From: Eretmocerus hayati
Lineage: Eukaryota > Arthropoda > Insecta > Hymenoptera > Aphelinidae
Assembly: GCA_029851415.1 (NCBI GenBank)
Contig: CM056743.1
Location: 89,812,501-89,876,500 of the forward strand
Length of the DNA stretch: 64,000 bases
Direction of reading: 5' to 3'
Position 1 is the first letter of the stretch. Each line of letters starts with the position of its first letter. Positions 1-10,439 of this stretch are shown piece by piece. A program made the position numbers and the translations under genes. The notes below the pieces were generated by a model, which saw only the letters and a program-made list of their open reading frames with translations, ran no database searches and was not told the origin of the DNA.

Positions 1-2940
1 GAACTGGTTCAGATGAATCGACCGTTCCACGCGAATCGTCAGGGATTTTATCCTAAAATTTCGGAATTTCAGGAGAATCCAAGGATTTTCAGGAGCCGAA
101 AAAATTCCCAGAATTCCAGGTTTTCCAGGTATTGGAGGAGTAGTGAGAACCCTGGTCTATACGAATGAAGAAAATTTTCAGAGCGGCAGAATTCAACACT
201 CGAGAATTTGCAAGCCTCAGCCCATGGCCGATGCTATACAGTATCTCTTGTAACTATAAGGAAAAATTGATCATGTAGACATACTGTAATGCGTAGGTGT
301 TGGCTGTATTTCTAAAGCACTACTTTACGATTAGACTCTGCAGCTCTGAAAATCATCTTTTGGTGCTCACAGGGGATGATACCCAAAGATACAGCAGAAT
401 TCAGCATACAAACTCCTTGCACTACCCTTGTTGAACAGTCCTTTGGCGTTCAAGTGACTGTTCTAGGTGGATGAAGTTGGATGCGATTAAATTGAACGCA
501 GGGATTGTAAAATTTGGTCTTATCAGCACATCTCTTTGGTAAACTCAAATAAATATATATGCAGAGTACATTGGTACCCATTTCCTCATTGTTGAATATT
601 TTTCCTCTCAGTACTGTACTAAATGTTTAAAACACTGCTGCCTCCAATATCAGATCCAAGGCATATTTGTCTACACCAAAAGTTCAGGGTTCTGGCTTTC
701 TGAGCAGAAGGGTTCTCCCCTCTTGCCTACCTTTAGGTTGGACTCAAGATACTGATTCATGAACCAGAACTCTAAAAGATAAGAAGTAGTGGGAAACATC
801 AATGTATTTGACATCGTTGGTCACTTTTCACTCTTTTTATAGCTTCAGCAGTTACGCCAAAAAATTGAGCTGAGAAACCTTTGAGTAGGTATAGCTATGT
901 GAACACATATCGTTGAATATAGTTGATCATCTTGCAAAGATTGAACATGAAGCTGAAATAGACAGCCATGTTGAATAGCTTGGGAAGATACACCAGAATA
1001 TGTTCACTAAATATGTTGAGATTCATTTAAATCTTGCATGTATCTATAAAATGTATATCGAATCGCGCTAATTGTAACTGGTAGAATTCTATAGGAAAAA
1101 GAGGAATAGGCCAATATGGCGTCAGACTCTTGCTTTGTCTAAAGCTAATACTGTTGTTAACTCCCTTTTCAAAATGTTCAAGGTCTTTTAACCTCCACCA
1201 ATTCAGCTCAAATTCAGTCAAAGACCTTCTGTTAGTCTGACCCTACTTCCAAGTTGTAGAGGCCTATCACTTGTATAACAGGTAAAAGCAAGCCACAAAC
1301 ATGGGCTTTTTTTATCTCATTATGATATAATCGTAATCTCACATGAATTCAGGTAAAAATTGGCTCGCGGCTACGCCACAAGCTAACCTGGCTTTGTGAG
1401 AAAAACTCTTTAGTACATTTACAGCTATTACAAATTGGAGTAGCAAAGCTTATTAGAGTCTTCCAGATCAGAAGAGATGAATCAGGAGAGGGAATATTTT
1501 CCTATTGAACGACATATAAAGAATGAAATTGTTCACAAGCTCAAAAGTTTTCCTACAAGCAACCTAGGCCTCTGGAATTTCATTTGAGTAATCTGTACAC
1601 CAAGTACTGACTATGTTTGTGGTCTCATCAAAATCCATCAAGTCAATCTATTCACACTAGTACTGCCATAATACTGATAGAGAGAGAATAAATACGATCA
1701 ACACCATGAATGTAAAGTTGTACACTCTTAACATACTTGATATTGCCGAGACAACAGTGTCTGCTTCACTTATTCTCACATCAAGTGCAAAGAATGAATG
1801 GCCAACAATACCCACAAATCGTTCCCAGCAGCCAGGTTAATGTACGGAATAAGGATCATCAACAAATTAGAATATTGCAAGAAGAAGTTTACAGTTGACC
1901 AGATGTCCATTAAGATGACTTGTGCTGAGCTACTACTGATGATCAATGAAATTTTGCCACTTCATGAATGGAATGATGATTTATCAATCAGTCATGCACA
2001 GACAGCTCTATGGTTGATCAAATCAATTCAGTTCTTCCTTTCATAACCTCATACATCTCATTCATGAGTATCTAATGTATCTACAGGGCAAATGGCATGG
2101 TCAGAAGGAATGAATGGACGAATGTTCGTGGAGGATACATGTTATTGCTCAATAACTTGTCTCACAATGACATGACTAGGATTAACTATGCACCTTCATT
2201 TTTTGATTCCTCACCATGACATTACTCTAACCTCCTGTGGATGACTACCATCTCCATTTCCTGACATCTTCTTACTCTTGGATAATGCAGCTTCATGGGT
2301 GATATTACAATTCTCCACATCGTACAGTCTTGATTCTACTCATGTACTCATCATGATGATATCACACATGGATCAACGCAAGACATTCTAGTCCCGAGGA
2401 GCCGGTATGTACTCGACCAGGTGTTCACTCTGCCAAGGCTAACCGACGACCTGACATGACCACACAACGTGAGACACTCTATCCAATAAGCTATGTAGGA
2501 ATTATTCCTTACTGCTAGAATGCATCTTAGAATTATCAACTATTCTTCGAAGTATATTCTCCAATTTTAGTAGGAATACAGGAAAGACTTCAACTTTTAT
2601 ATCCCGTCGAATGCGGAGGTCAGCGACCAAGTGAATTTTGTCATCATGACTTTTTGCCAACCCACACCGCATTGGCTCCTCGATAACGGAAAGAAGTTTT
2701 TAAGATAGCCTTGATCGCGGTTATGGTGTTTTGAATGTCACAAGTTACTGGGTCTAAGGCTTGGTTGCGCGAGGACGACTGCGCTTGCGCGTGATGTTGT
2801 GGCTTCAGGGTTGTTCGAGAAACTTGTAGGGACCCGACTCGAGAAATTGTTGAGACGCTAATCCAGGCCAATCAACTGCCGTTGCTCACTTCACTAGGAA
2901 CGGAACGGAGCTCGGTTGCGTGCGCGAGAAATTTGTCTGC
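1..2940. other. No gene supported
   Basis: AT-rich sequence with only short scattered open frames. The longest with an ATG (1798-2046, 82 codons) has no recognisable domain, no splice-compatible neighbours and ordinary non-coding composition. I see no repeat structure or RNA gene here. Confidence 0.5.
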
Positions 2941-2945
2941 TTTGT

Positions 2946-3345
2946 TAGAGCTTCGACAAGAAGTTTCCCCGTTCCCCCGGACACCAGGCACCGGGATCTC
3001 GCGACCACCTACACGCTATACAAATGTCAACATAACTCTGTTTATAATCATATCACTTGCAAAATGAATACATTGACACTCAGCGTGTTTTCACAGTAAA
3101 AAAAACAAACTCGATGGCTATAGCTTCGAGTTTCTCATGATTTGTTAACGACTTTTGAATCTCGGCACTGCAGCAGCATCTTGTGAAAATTCTTAGATAT
3201 TGAAGATCGAGGTTATGTGAATGGTCGCCGTCTTTTGCGAGGTGAGCATGAGCGCAATACATGTGTATCGCGTGGAGGTGGCCGCGAGATCCCGGTGCCT
3301 GGTGTTCGGGGGAACGGGGAAACTTCTTGTCGAGGCTCTGACGGA
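2946..3345. repeat. Inverted repeat, ~65-bp arms
   Basis: The segment at about 2949-3015 (containing ACAAGAAGTTTCCCCG) reappears as its reverse complement at about 3275-3342, separated by roughly 260 bp. The arms match closely, with scattered mismatches. It is probably a small foldback element; no target duplication was identified. Confidence 0.7.
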
Positions 3346-3706
3346 CATGTTTTGGCAATCATAGAATCGAATCTGCTTTACGCAATGCTGCTGCAGCTTT
3401 CGGAATCAGCTATTTTGTGATGTGATGTTATCCCACGCAGCACCACCACGTTTCAGAAACGTTTCAGCGATGTTTTCACCGAAACCTGAAAAAGTTCCAT
3501 AAGAAGGTTTCGTACATGTTGCAGATAGGTTTCTGGAACGTTTGGATTTCGAGCCTCGGAATTTGAGCGAGGTGCGGAATCTGAGCGAGGCCGGTCACCA
3601 TAGCGACGGCGTTGTTTGGAGGAAGTTGCTTTTTGATTGTTTTATCGAGCCATTTTTCCTCGTTACCGGAGCGGGCGATCGATTCTATCTCGCCCAACTT
3701 GGATAT

Positions 3707-4670
3707 GAGTGATTCCGCCAAAAGTGGGATTTTTTGGGGCCAAAATCGTCACTGAGCGTGATTTGGGTCAAAAAATTATTTCAGGCCCAGACAAGTTATA
3801 GTGGGTCGTTGCAGTTGGTTTCCACTTGTTTTGGCACAGAGAGAGAGAGAGAGTACCTAGAGCTACGTAGCTCAAAATTGAAGCCGGACAAAGATATGTC
3901 GAGTTTAAGGGGTCGTGGAGGGGGACGGAATAGACAGGGACGGAATAGACATTTCGCCTTAATTATGTTCCCACGGCTCGACAACCAATCGTAGACTCTT
4001 TTCCGCATAGATTTGCTCTAATGAAACCGAATACTTCGAGGAAATGTGTTTCACAAAGCGATATAGCGCGTTGGGGAGGAGCACAACACGGGGACGGAAA
4101 GGACAGAAAATTTTGTACGCCATTCTGAAAACACGTTGATGTGGTGCGCCTGGGTGCGGATTCAAGTTTTCGGTTTATGTCGCGCAAGAATTAGGTGTAT
4201 TTGGGTTTCTAGGAATCAACCTCATTAGTTAGAAGGGCCCAATAGACTATCGGGGACTTTGCCGACCTTAATAGTGCTGTGCAAGCAGTTTTGGTGCAAA
4301 CCCGTCTTCAAAATATCGGATGGCCGTGCTCGAGCTGAGGGCTCAATTTGGATTCGCAAAGTGGTGGATTACATTAGTTGAAGTATTACGAATTGAAGTA
4401 AATAGCTATATATAGGGGTTTTCGACACCGCATATGCGTCGTGATGAACTCAAGAGTCCAAGTTGGGTTTACTACAGGGGACGGAATGGACATTTCGACC
4501 CTTTATCGGGCACTACAAAACACAGGAACGTTAGGATCGTCTCCAAAACTATTAACATAGTTGCGCGCTAATAGGATACACCCGAGAAAATTGCTATAGA
4601 GCCCTTCTGAAGTAGTATGAACTTGGGGGAGCGTGGAACACGGAAAATCCCACTTTCAACGGAATCACTC
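3707..4670. mobile_element. MITE-like insertion in the left arm, ATAT target duplication
   Basis: The ends are inverted (GAGTGATTCCG at 3707 and its complement ending at 4670; the match continues through AAAGTGGGA with small gaps). ATAT precedes (3703-3706) and follows (4671-4674) the element. The uninterrupted equivalent is visible in the right arm near 34288-34296, so this is an insertion after the arms formed. Inside are three copies of a GGGGACGGAA(T/A)GGACA-like motif. There is no coding capacity; the superfamily is not recognised. Confidence 0.65.
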
Positions 4671-4689
4671 ATATATAAAGGCGTGCATC

Positions 4690-5640
4690 CACCGATGCAG
4701 TTTGTGTTGATGAATGCGTGGGTGTCTCATGCGGAGGCGGGGAAAAATGTGAAAAAGGGGTATTTTGGACGGAGGAACATCTTCTCAGGGTATTTGGAGG
4801 TCGCTGAGCTCGAATTTGATGTCGGCGAGGCTCGATCTTGTGACCGGGTGACGCTGCGTGGGCGGTTGATGCGGGGGCGGGGTCAAAATTTGAAAAAGTG
4901 GTATTTTTGGACGGGAAACATCGTATAGGGGTATTTTGAGGTCGCTGAGCTCGAATTTGATGTTGGTGAGCCCCGGTCTTGTGACCGGGCGACGCTGCGG
5001 ACGCGGCTCATGCGGGGGTGAGGTGAAAATTTGAAAAAGGGGTATTTTGGACGGAGGAACATCTTCTCAGGGTATTTTGGGGTCACTGAGCTCGAATTTG
5101 ATGTCGGCGAGGCTCGATCTTGTGACCGGGTGATGCTGCGTGGGCGGTTGATGCGGGGGCGGGATCCAAATTTGAAAAAGTGGTATTTTTGGACGGGAAA
5201 CATTGTATAGGGGTATTTTGAGGTCGCTGAGCTCGAATTTGATGTTGGTGAGCCCCGGTCTTGTGACCGGGCGACGCTGCGGGCGCGGCTCATGCGGGGG
5301 TGAGGTGAAAATTCGAAAAAGGGGTATTTTGGATGGGATAACATCTTTCCAGGGTATTTTGGGATCGCTGAGCTCGAATTCGATGTCGGCGAGGCTCAAT
5401 TTTGTGACCGGGTGACGCTGCGTGGGCGGTTAATGCGGGGGCGGGCTCAAAATTCGGAAAAGTGGTATTTTTGGACGGGAAACATCGTAAAGGGGTATTT
5501 TGGGGTCGCTGACCTCGAATTTGATGTTGGTGAGCCCCGGTCTTTATACCGGGCGACGCTGCGGCGGCAGCTCATGCGGGGGCGAGGTGAAAATTTGAAA
5601 AAGGGGTATTTTTGGACGGGAAACATCGTGTTCTAAAACC
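4690..5640. repeat. Minisatellite, ~141-bp unit in alternating A/B types
   Basis: The marker TTGAAAAAG(G/T)GGTATTTT recurs near 4750, 4890, 5031, 5174, 5314, 5455 and 5596, a spacing of about 141 bp. Two unit types alternate: one carries GTCGGCGAGGCTCGATC, the other GTTGGTGAGCCCCGGTC, giving a higher-order dimer of about 283 bp. The array reads as open frames of up to 153 codons on either strand only because it lacks stops. The reverse-complement array is at 33760-34250. Confidence 0.85.
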
Positions 5641-5728
5641 AAAAAACACCGTGCCTACGACAAGCCTCTGCTCAACGGAGGGTTCTCAGCGCAATGCACC
5701 ATCGACGGAAAAATCTAGTTCGGCGACA

Positions 5729-6033
5729 ATGCTCTCATCGGAAATTGCCCACTCGAGCAACTCGCTTTCGGTTCTTTCGGGAAGTACTACTAACAACTCC
5801 ACAGAACCTACTCAAAGCCTCCCAAACTCCGAGCCATTCAACTCACAAGTTACACCGGAATTAGCACAAAATAGCTCTGCAACTCCCTTAATAAGGGAAC
5901 AGCAAGAAGAAGGAGGAAATTCCAATCCGAAAAGTCTATCAAATCACAAAGGTGGCAGGAAGCAAATACAATATTTTCATGATCATCGTCCATTCAAAAT
6001 CAACACAACTGACAAGAAAGATAAGAATATGAA
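5729..6033 (+). CDS. Possible first coding exon of the FLYWCH/MULE gene
   Basis: A Ser/Thr/Asn-rich open frame begins directly after the minisatellite (open from 5612; first ATG about 5729) and runs to a splice-donor-like AA|GTGAGT at 6033/6034. It ends in a basic stretch rich in Lys. It lies upstream of, and on the same strand as, the FLYWCH-like exon at 7.5 kb and may be its N-terminal exon. There is no recognisable domain; the low-complexity composition would suit a disordered linker. Confidence 0.3.
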
Positions 6034-6229
6034 GTGAGTTTTTGCATCCTCTTCAAATTCCTAGCCTCTCCATGGAACTATCCTTGAAAACCCCAATCTA
6101 TTTTCTTGAGCCTAGTCCGTAGTCTTCTGTTTCATGAACATGGTGTCAATTCAACAATATCTGATGCTTCAATATAATTGTAAATACTATTCGGATTTTA
6201 TAATCTAGTCAGCACGTTTTGCAAAGAGA

Positions 6230-6412
6230 TTCCTAATCATTTGAGCTTCAATGCGTCTCAAAACTCAAGATATTTATTGAATAATTCGGAAATCCGACTC
6301 TTGAATAATTGCTACTGTATCATAGGAACTACATGATTATGCATGATTGTAGTTTTTGAATATTTCAATAAGCATCGTGAGTTTTGAGACGCCACGAAGC
6401 TCAAATCATCGG
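6230..6412. repeat. Hairpin-forming inverted repeat
   Basis: The arm at about 6230-6283 (with GCGTCTCAAAACTCA) is repeated as its complement at about 6357-6412 (with TGAGTTTTGAGACGC). The loop is about 75 bp. Probably a small palindromic MITE. Confidence 0.65.
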
Positions 6413-6865
6413 AAATTTCATTTGAAATCACGCTGACTTAAGGATTTCATTTGAAAAGTGTTTTCAATTATGGAAAGATTTGATATTATTGAAGTCGCGC
6501 CAGGTCGATGAAACAGAGCACTACGGATTTACCTCGATCCCAATAAGCACCGTGATCACTCGCAGGGGTCACTTTAATTCCATCAAGTCCAATGGAAATC
6601 AGTGGTATTCGCTCAGATCACTATTATTTGGTGGCAAAAATCCTGACTGTAGCGCTCATAGTGGCCAAATGTCACACGAAAACACGGGGGCCAGTGACGG
6701 GGGCAGCCGTGGCGAGTCGTATATATAGGTATAGAGCTCCCGCGTCGACTGGCGTCTGCTGATGCTATCTGAATTCTTCTCATTAGATCGACATCATGAC
6801 TCCGTCAATATAGGTCAATCACTATACTAGAGTTCCGAATATACACTGTCGGTGGTGAGGATTTA

Positions 6866-6931
6866 CCATAGAGATATAATACCAAATTATATCTCTATGG
6901 AATTTGGTAATTTGGTATTATATCTCTATGG
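6866..6931. repeat. AT-rich double hairpin
   Basis: CCATAGAGATATAATACC at 6866 is the complement of GGTATTATATCTCTATGG ending at 6931, and part of the arm also pairs with the central TATATCTCTATGG. Simple palindromic DNA. Confidence 0.6.
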
Positions 6932-7532
6932 AATTGACTCGTTGCAGTGCGAGCAGTGAGTCTCTCTCATATTCACCCAACACAACGAAAGCACGCTTGA
7001 CTTGTGCTGATGCAGCCATCGGCCCGGCTCCACTTGATCGTGTTGTGGCGTGTTTCACGCAGGTGTATTACGTGATCGAGTGGACTCGACCTGTAGTGTA
7101 TCTTTTGGCGATAAAAGTGTAATGAGACTGTACAGTATACCGAGTCTGTCATGAATTAGATGTATATGCTGTGATGTTTTTAGGCTTAACGTGCTTGTGT
7201 GTGTGTGCATGTATGTGCAGCCGTGCGCGCGAGCCCCCGTTGTTTAATGCGCGGCTCGGCCATAAGAGGCGCTCTAAGACAACTCGAGCGGAGCGAATAG
7301 TTGAATTTACTCATTCTTTGTCTATTTCCCTATTTGATGCACACAAGTGATTCGTAATTTCCAACGACAAATAGGGAATGTAATGAAGAAAATTTAATAG
7401 AATAATGATAAAAATACGAACAATAGTATAAAATCGATGAGAAATTCAGACGTGATGACTTAAATTGAACAAGTAATCAAAGATCAGAAGTAGGTTCAAT
7501 ATAGATCTAGTGATGAAGAGTCACGACAGCTC

Positions 7533-7802
7533 ATGATTCTCGTTCAATGTTCGAAGAGTTATGTTCGATGCTACAGATACATGGTGTATCGTGGCAAAGA
7601 TCCCCAAGAACGACCATGTAAGGCAAAAGCAAAGCTCGACTTGACGAAGAATGAATGGAACACGGCTAGAACATTCCATGTTTGTAAGCCAGATCGAGGA
7701 ATAGAACAAGTCCCGGCTTTCGAAGCTTACCTGAAACGACTTCTGCATCAAGATAGAGAGGCTGACATAGAGCGTTGTTACACACTGGCCCAGATTGAGT
7801 AA
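7533..7802 (+). pseudogene. FLYWCH-like zinc finger exon of a MULE transposase gene
   Basis: The exon encodes an 89-residue frame from an ATG. The block CYRYMVYRGK...RPCKAKAKLD...HVC resembles the FLYWCH zinc-binding domain (aromatic residues followed by a C...C...H-x-C/H pattern) that commonly precedes MULE transposase domains in insects. The family's canonical final His-x-His is His-x-Cys here. It lies 2.2 kb upstream of the next exon, with a long palindrome between them. The role would be DNA binding at transposon ends. Marked as pseudogene because the downstream exon carries a stop. Confidence 0.5.
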
Positions 7803-7864
7803 CTTATGAATTTTCATATCTCATACGAATCGTGATAACTGAAATATGAATACACCTAAAATAG

Positions 7865-9240
7865 CTAATGAGTAATTCCACGAGAAAACGATATATGGTC
7901 GAAGGTAGGGTCTCAGATTTCCTTTTGAGTGAACTTTTGAAATTCTATGCGTTAAAATGAGACCATCTGTCACGATGAAAGAAATTGCACAATCTCTTTC
8001 AAACCCTGGTACACAAATCAAATTTATGTTTTCCACTCTTCTCAGCAAAATTTTCAAAACTTTTTCACACCCAGATCGTTATAGCTCCAAAATGACGTTA
8101 GATAGAGGGACGCGGGTCGGCGCATCTGAAAGGTGAGCAAAACCTATCAAAAACCATTTTGGAGTTCTGGTTTCCATAGAATCTCAATCATATATGGATG
8201 ATTCCGTGAGAATCATCTTTTATTTCTTTTCTCGTAAAGCTATTTTTGGAGGATTTAGGAACACATTTTTTCATGTAAAAGTTGTGTTTTCCACGGAAAA
8301 AATATTCTCAGTCTGCATTTTTGGGTTTCAAGCTGCGCTTTTGTATTTCATTGACAGAAAAACTTAATTTTCTACACATGCGCAAGATTTTAGAATTCCA
8401 AAACCAAGTTTTTGAGAAGCTGAGACAAATTCCTTTAGAATGACCTCTTGTTGAGTTCAATTTTATCAACTAGAAGCGGAGTTGCAGCGCCCGAATGATG
8501 AAGAACGATTTGAGAGAAAACATGGAGGCTTCCAGGCAATGACTTAAGCGAATAATAGGGCCCAGCACCAAGCTGCTTTTTGTAGTGGGTGTAAAAAGTC
8601 ACTGTAACTCTGGTTTAAATCAACGGATTTTAGCTCAACAAGTGATTATTCGTAGGAAATTTCCTTAGCTTTTCAAAATAATTGGTTTCAAAATCTCAAA
8701 ATCTCGTGCATGCGCAGAAAATTGAGGTTTTCCGTCATTGAGATTGAAATAATGCCCAGAAAACAGTTTAAAACCCAAAAATGCAAAGTGAAAATATTTT
8801 ATTCATGGAGAACACCATTTTTTACATGAAAATTATATTTTTGAATCTTCTAAAAGGATGACTTTTTGAGAACAAAAATAAAAGATGATTTTCACGGAAT
8901 CATTCATATAATCGAGGTTCTATGAAAACCAGAAGTCCCGAGGGGTTTTTAATAGGTTTTTTCGCTCACCTTTCAGATGCGCGAAGCCGCGTCCCTCTAT
9001 CTGCGGTAATTTTTGAGCTACAACGATTTGAGTGTAAAGAAGTGACGAAAATTTTGCAAAAAAAAAGTTGAAAACATAATTTTGATTTGTGCACCAAGGT
9101 CCGAAAAAAATTTACAATTGTTTTTGAGGTGACAGAAGTTCATACTTCAACCTATAGAATCGAAAAAGTTCACTTAGAAAGAAATCTGAGACCCAACTGT
9201 CGACCATATTTCGTTTTCTCGTGAAATTACTCTAATGTAT
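7865..9240. mobile_element. 1.4-kb foldback (palindromic) element
   Basis: The left arm (about 7865-8530) and right arm (about 8600-9240) are imperfect reverse complements along their whole length; ACGAGAAAACGATATATGG near 7880 pairs with CCATATTTCGTTTTCTCG near 9205. The unique centre is only about 70 bp. There is no coding capacity. It sits in what would be an intron of the MULE gene. No clear target duplication. Confidence 0.75.
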
Positions 9241-9249
9241 ATAAACGAG

Positions 9250-9950
9250 TCAAACTTAGAAAATCGTAGAGCCCACACTCTATCCCGTAGAAAGAATATG
9301 AGTATTTATGATCATCATCCCGATGCACTACACTGCCGTAGGGAGGAAGAAGGTCGATGACTTCCCGCAGTCACTTTTTTCACAATCAAGGTTACAAGTT
9401 TTCAACGTTTGCCATGCTATCCAAATTTCACATCTTATAATGAATATATATATTTTTGGAAGCATCTCTATTTCTCTATCGAATGACGTTGAGGAATTTC
9501 ATCAAAATCACCTCACATGTCATAAAAGAGCCAGTTACGTCCTTTTGTGTTACGGAAAACACAGTCGAACTCCAATGGTTCTTATTGAAAATCGTGCTAA
9601 TCGACAAAAAGAGGCTGAAATTGGACTTGGTATATACGAGAGTGATACTTTCAGTGGACCACCAGTAGGTTATACAATCTAACTCCGTCACGGCTGAGTG
9701 GGAGTTATTATTCTTCGGTGAAATTTGAGCTAAAGCACTAAAGTAAAGCATCGTTCGGACGAATTCTAGAATTTTTGGGTCGCAGCCCCTTCTCACAACT
9801 TTATTTTTGATATTCTTTTCCGTTGACGCCCGTGAGCAAAAACACCTGGAGTAGGCGACGCCATATTCCTGCAATGATGGGGATTTTTGAACAACAAAGC
9901 CTAGTCGAAATTCCCACGACCTTGTGCCCGCAAGCACAGACACATTCATA
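9250..9950. other. Intronic-type sequence, nothing recognised
   Basis: Several overlapping frames of 70-157 codons on both strands, none with a recognisable domain; most likely intron of the MULE pseudogene. Confidence 0.35.
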
Positions 9951-9959
9951 GTGATATTA

Positions 9960-10357
9960 TCTTCTCATTTGGCGTTGACAATTACAGCTACCCTGATGCA
10001 GCCAAAATCTACCCTTACAATGATTCACTGGCCCGTAAATTGCGAGCCTGGAGAAGTGAAGGGGATACGATTCCGACTGAACCCATAAAAAATACTCAGC
10101 AATTGGCTGAGTACCTTCAAAAGAATCCAGAAGTCCTCCAATACGTTCTCAACTATGAAGAGAACCCGAAGAAACGCCAGCTCAAGTTCGAGGGGATTAA
10201 AGTAGAAACTCGTCGTCATCTCATAATCTACGACCCTAAACTTGCTCATCGAATGAGGGATGCCACGACGTGAAATATTGACGGAACATTCGATGAGCTT
10301 CCCAATCTATCTGATACTCAGCAATTACTAGTCATTATGTTGCAGAAGTATGGAAAG
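9960..10357 (+). pseudogene. MULE transposase exon, first catalytic Asp, with in-frame stop
   Basis: An open frame from about 9960 to a donor-like AAG|GTATTC at 10357/10358, interrupted by one TGA at 10271-10273. Before the stop is a helical block (AWRSEGDTIPTEPI...); after it comes NIDGTFDELPN, which matches the first catalytic Asp of the MULE DDE domain (x-x-D-G-T-F). The family normally has Trp just before this Asn, so the stop is probably TGG changed to TGA. The next exon at 13342 continues in phase 0. The stop makes the gene non-functional unless read through. Confidence 0.6.
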
Positions 10358-10439
10358 GTATTCACGAGGCAATCAGAGTAATATTTGTACGGTGGAGTCT
10401 TCCTCGTCCGTTGGCTATTCAAATTATTAACAATTCCTC

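Larger units (their letters stand above)
3540..5640. repeat. Left arm of giant inverted repeat flanking the Polinton region
   Basis: Two blocks (about 3560-3706 and 4671-5640) match, in reverse complement and in the same order, the right arm at about 33760-34470. In the right arm the blocks are contiguous; here a 964-bp insertion separates them. Outward of 3560 the similarity to the right arm fades into short shared GGAAACGTTT-like motifs, so the true tip and any target duplication are not resolved. The arms enclose about 28 kb with the broken MULE transposase gene and the whole Polinton. Mutator-like foldback elements have this arm style; they could instead be very long Polinton terminal repeats. 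Confidence 0.65.

Noticed and set aside
4883..5636. 153- and 110-codon ORFs, Pro-rich
   Set aside because: Frames through the 141-bp minisatellite; mirrored by equivalent frames at 33751-34239.
9476..9949. 157-codon leftward ORF
   Set aside because: No domain, no splice context and probable intron of the MULE pseudogene.
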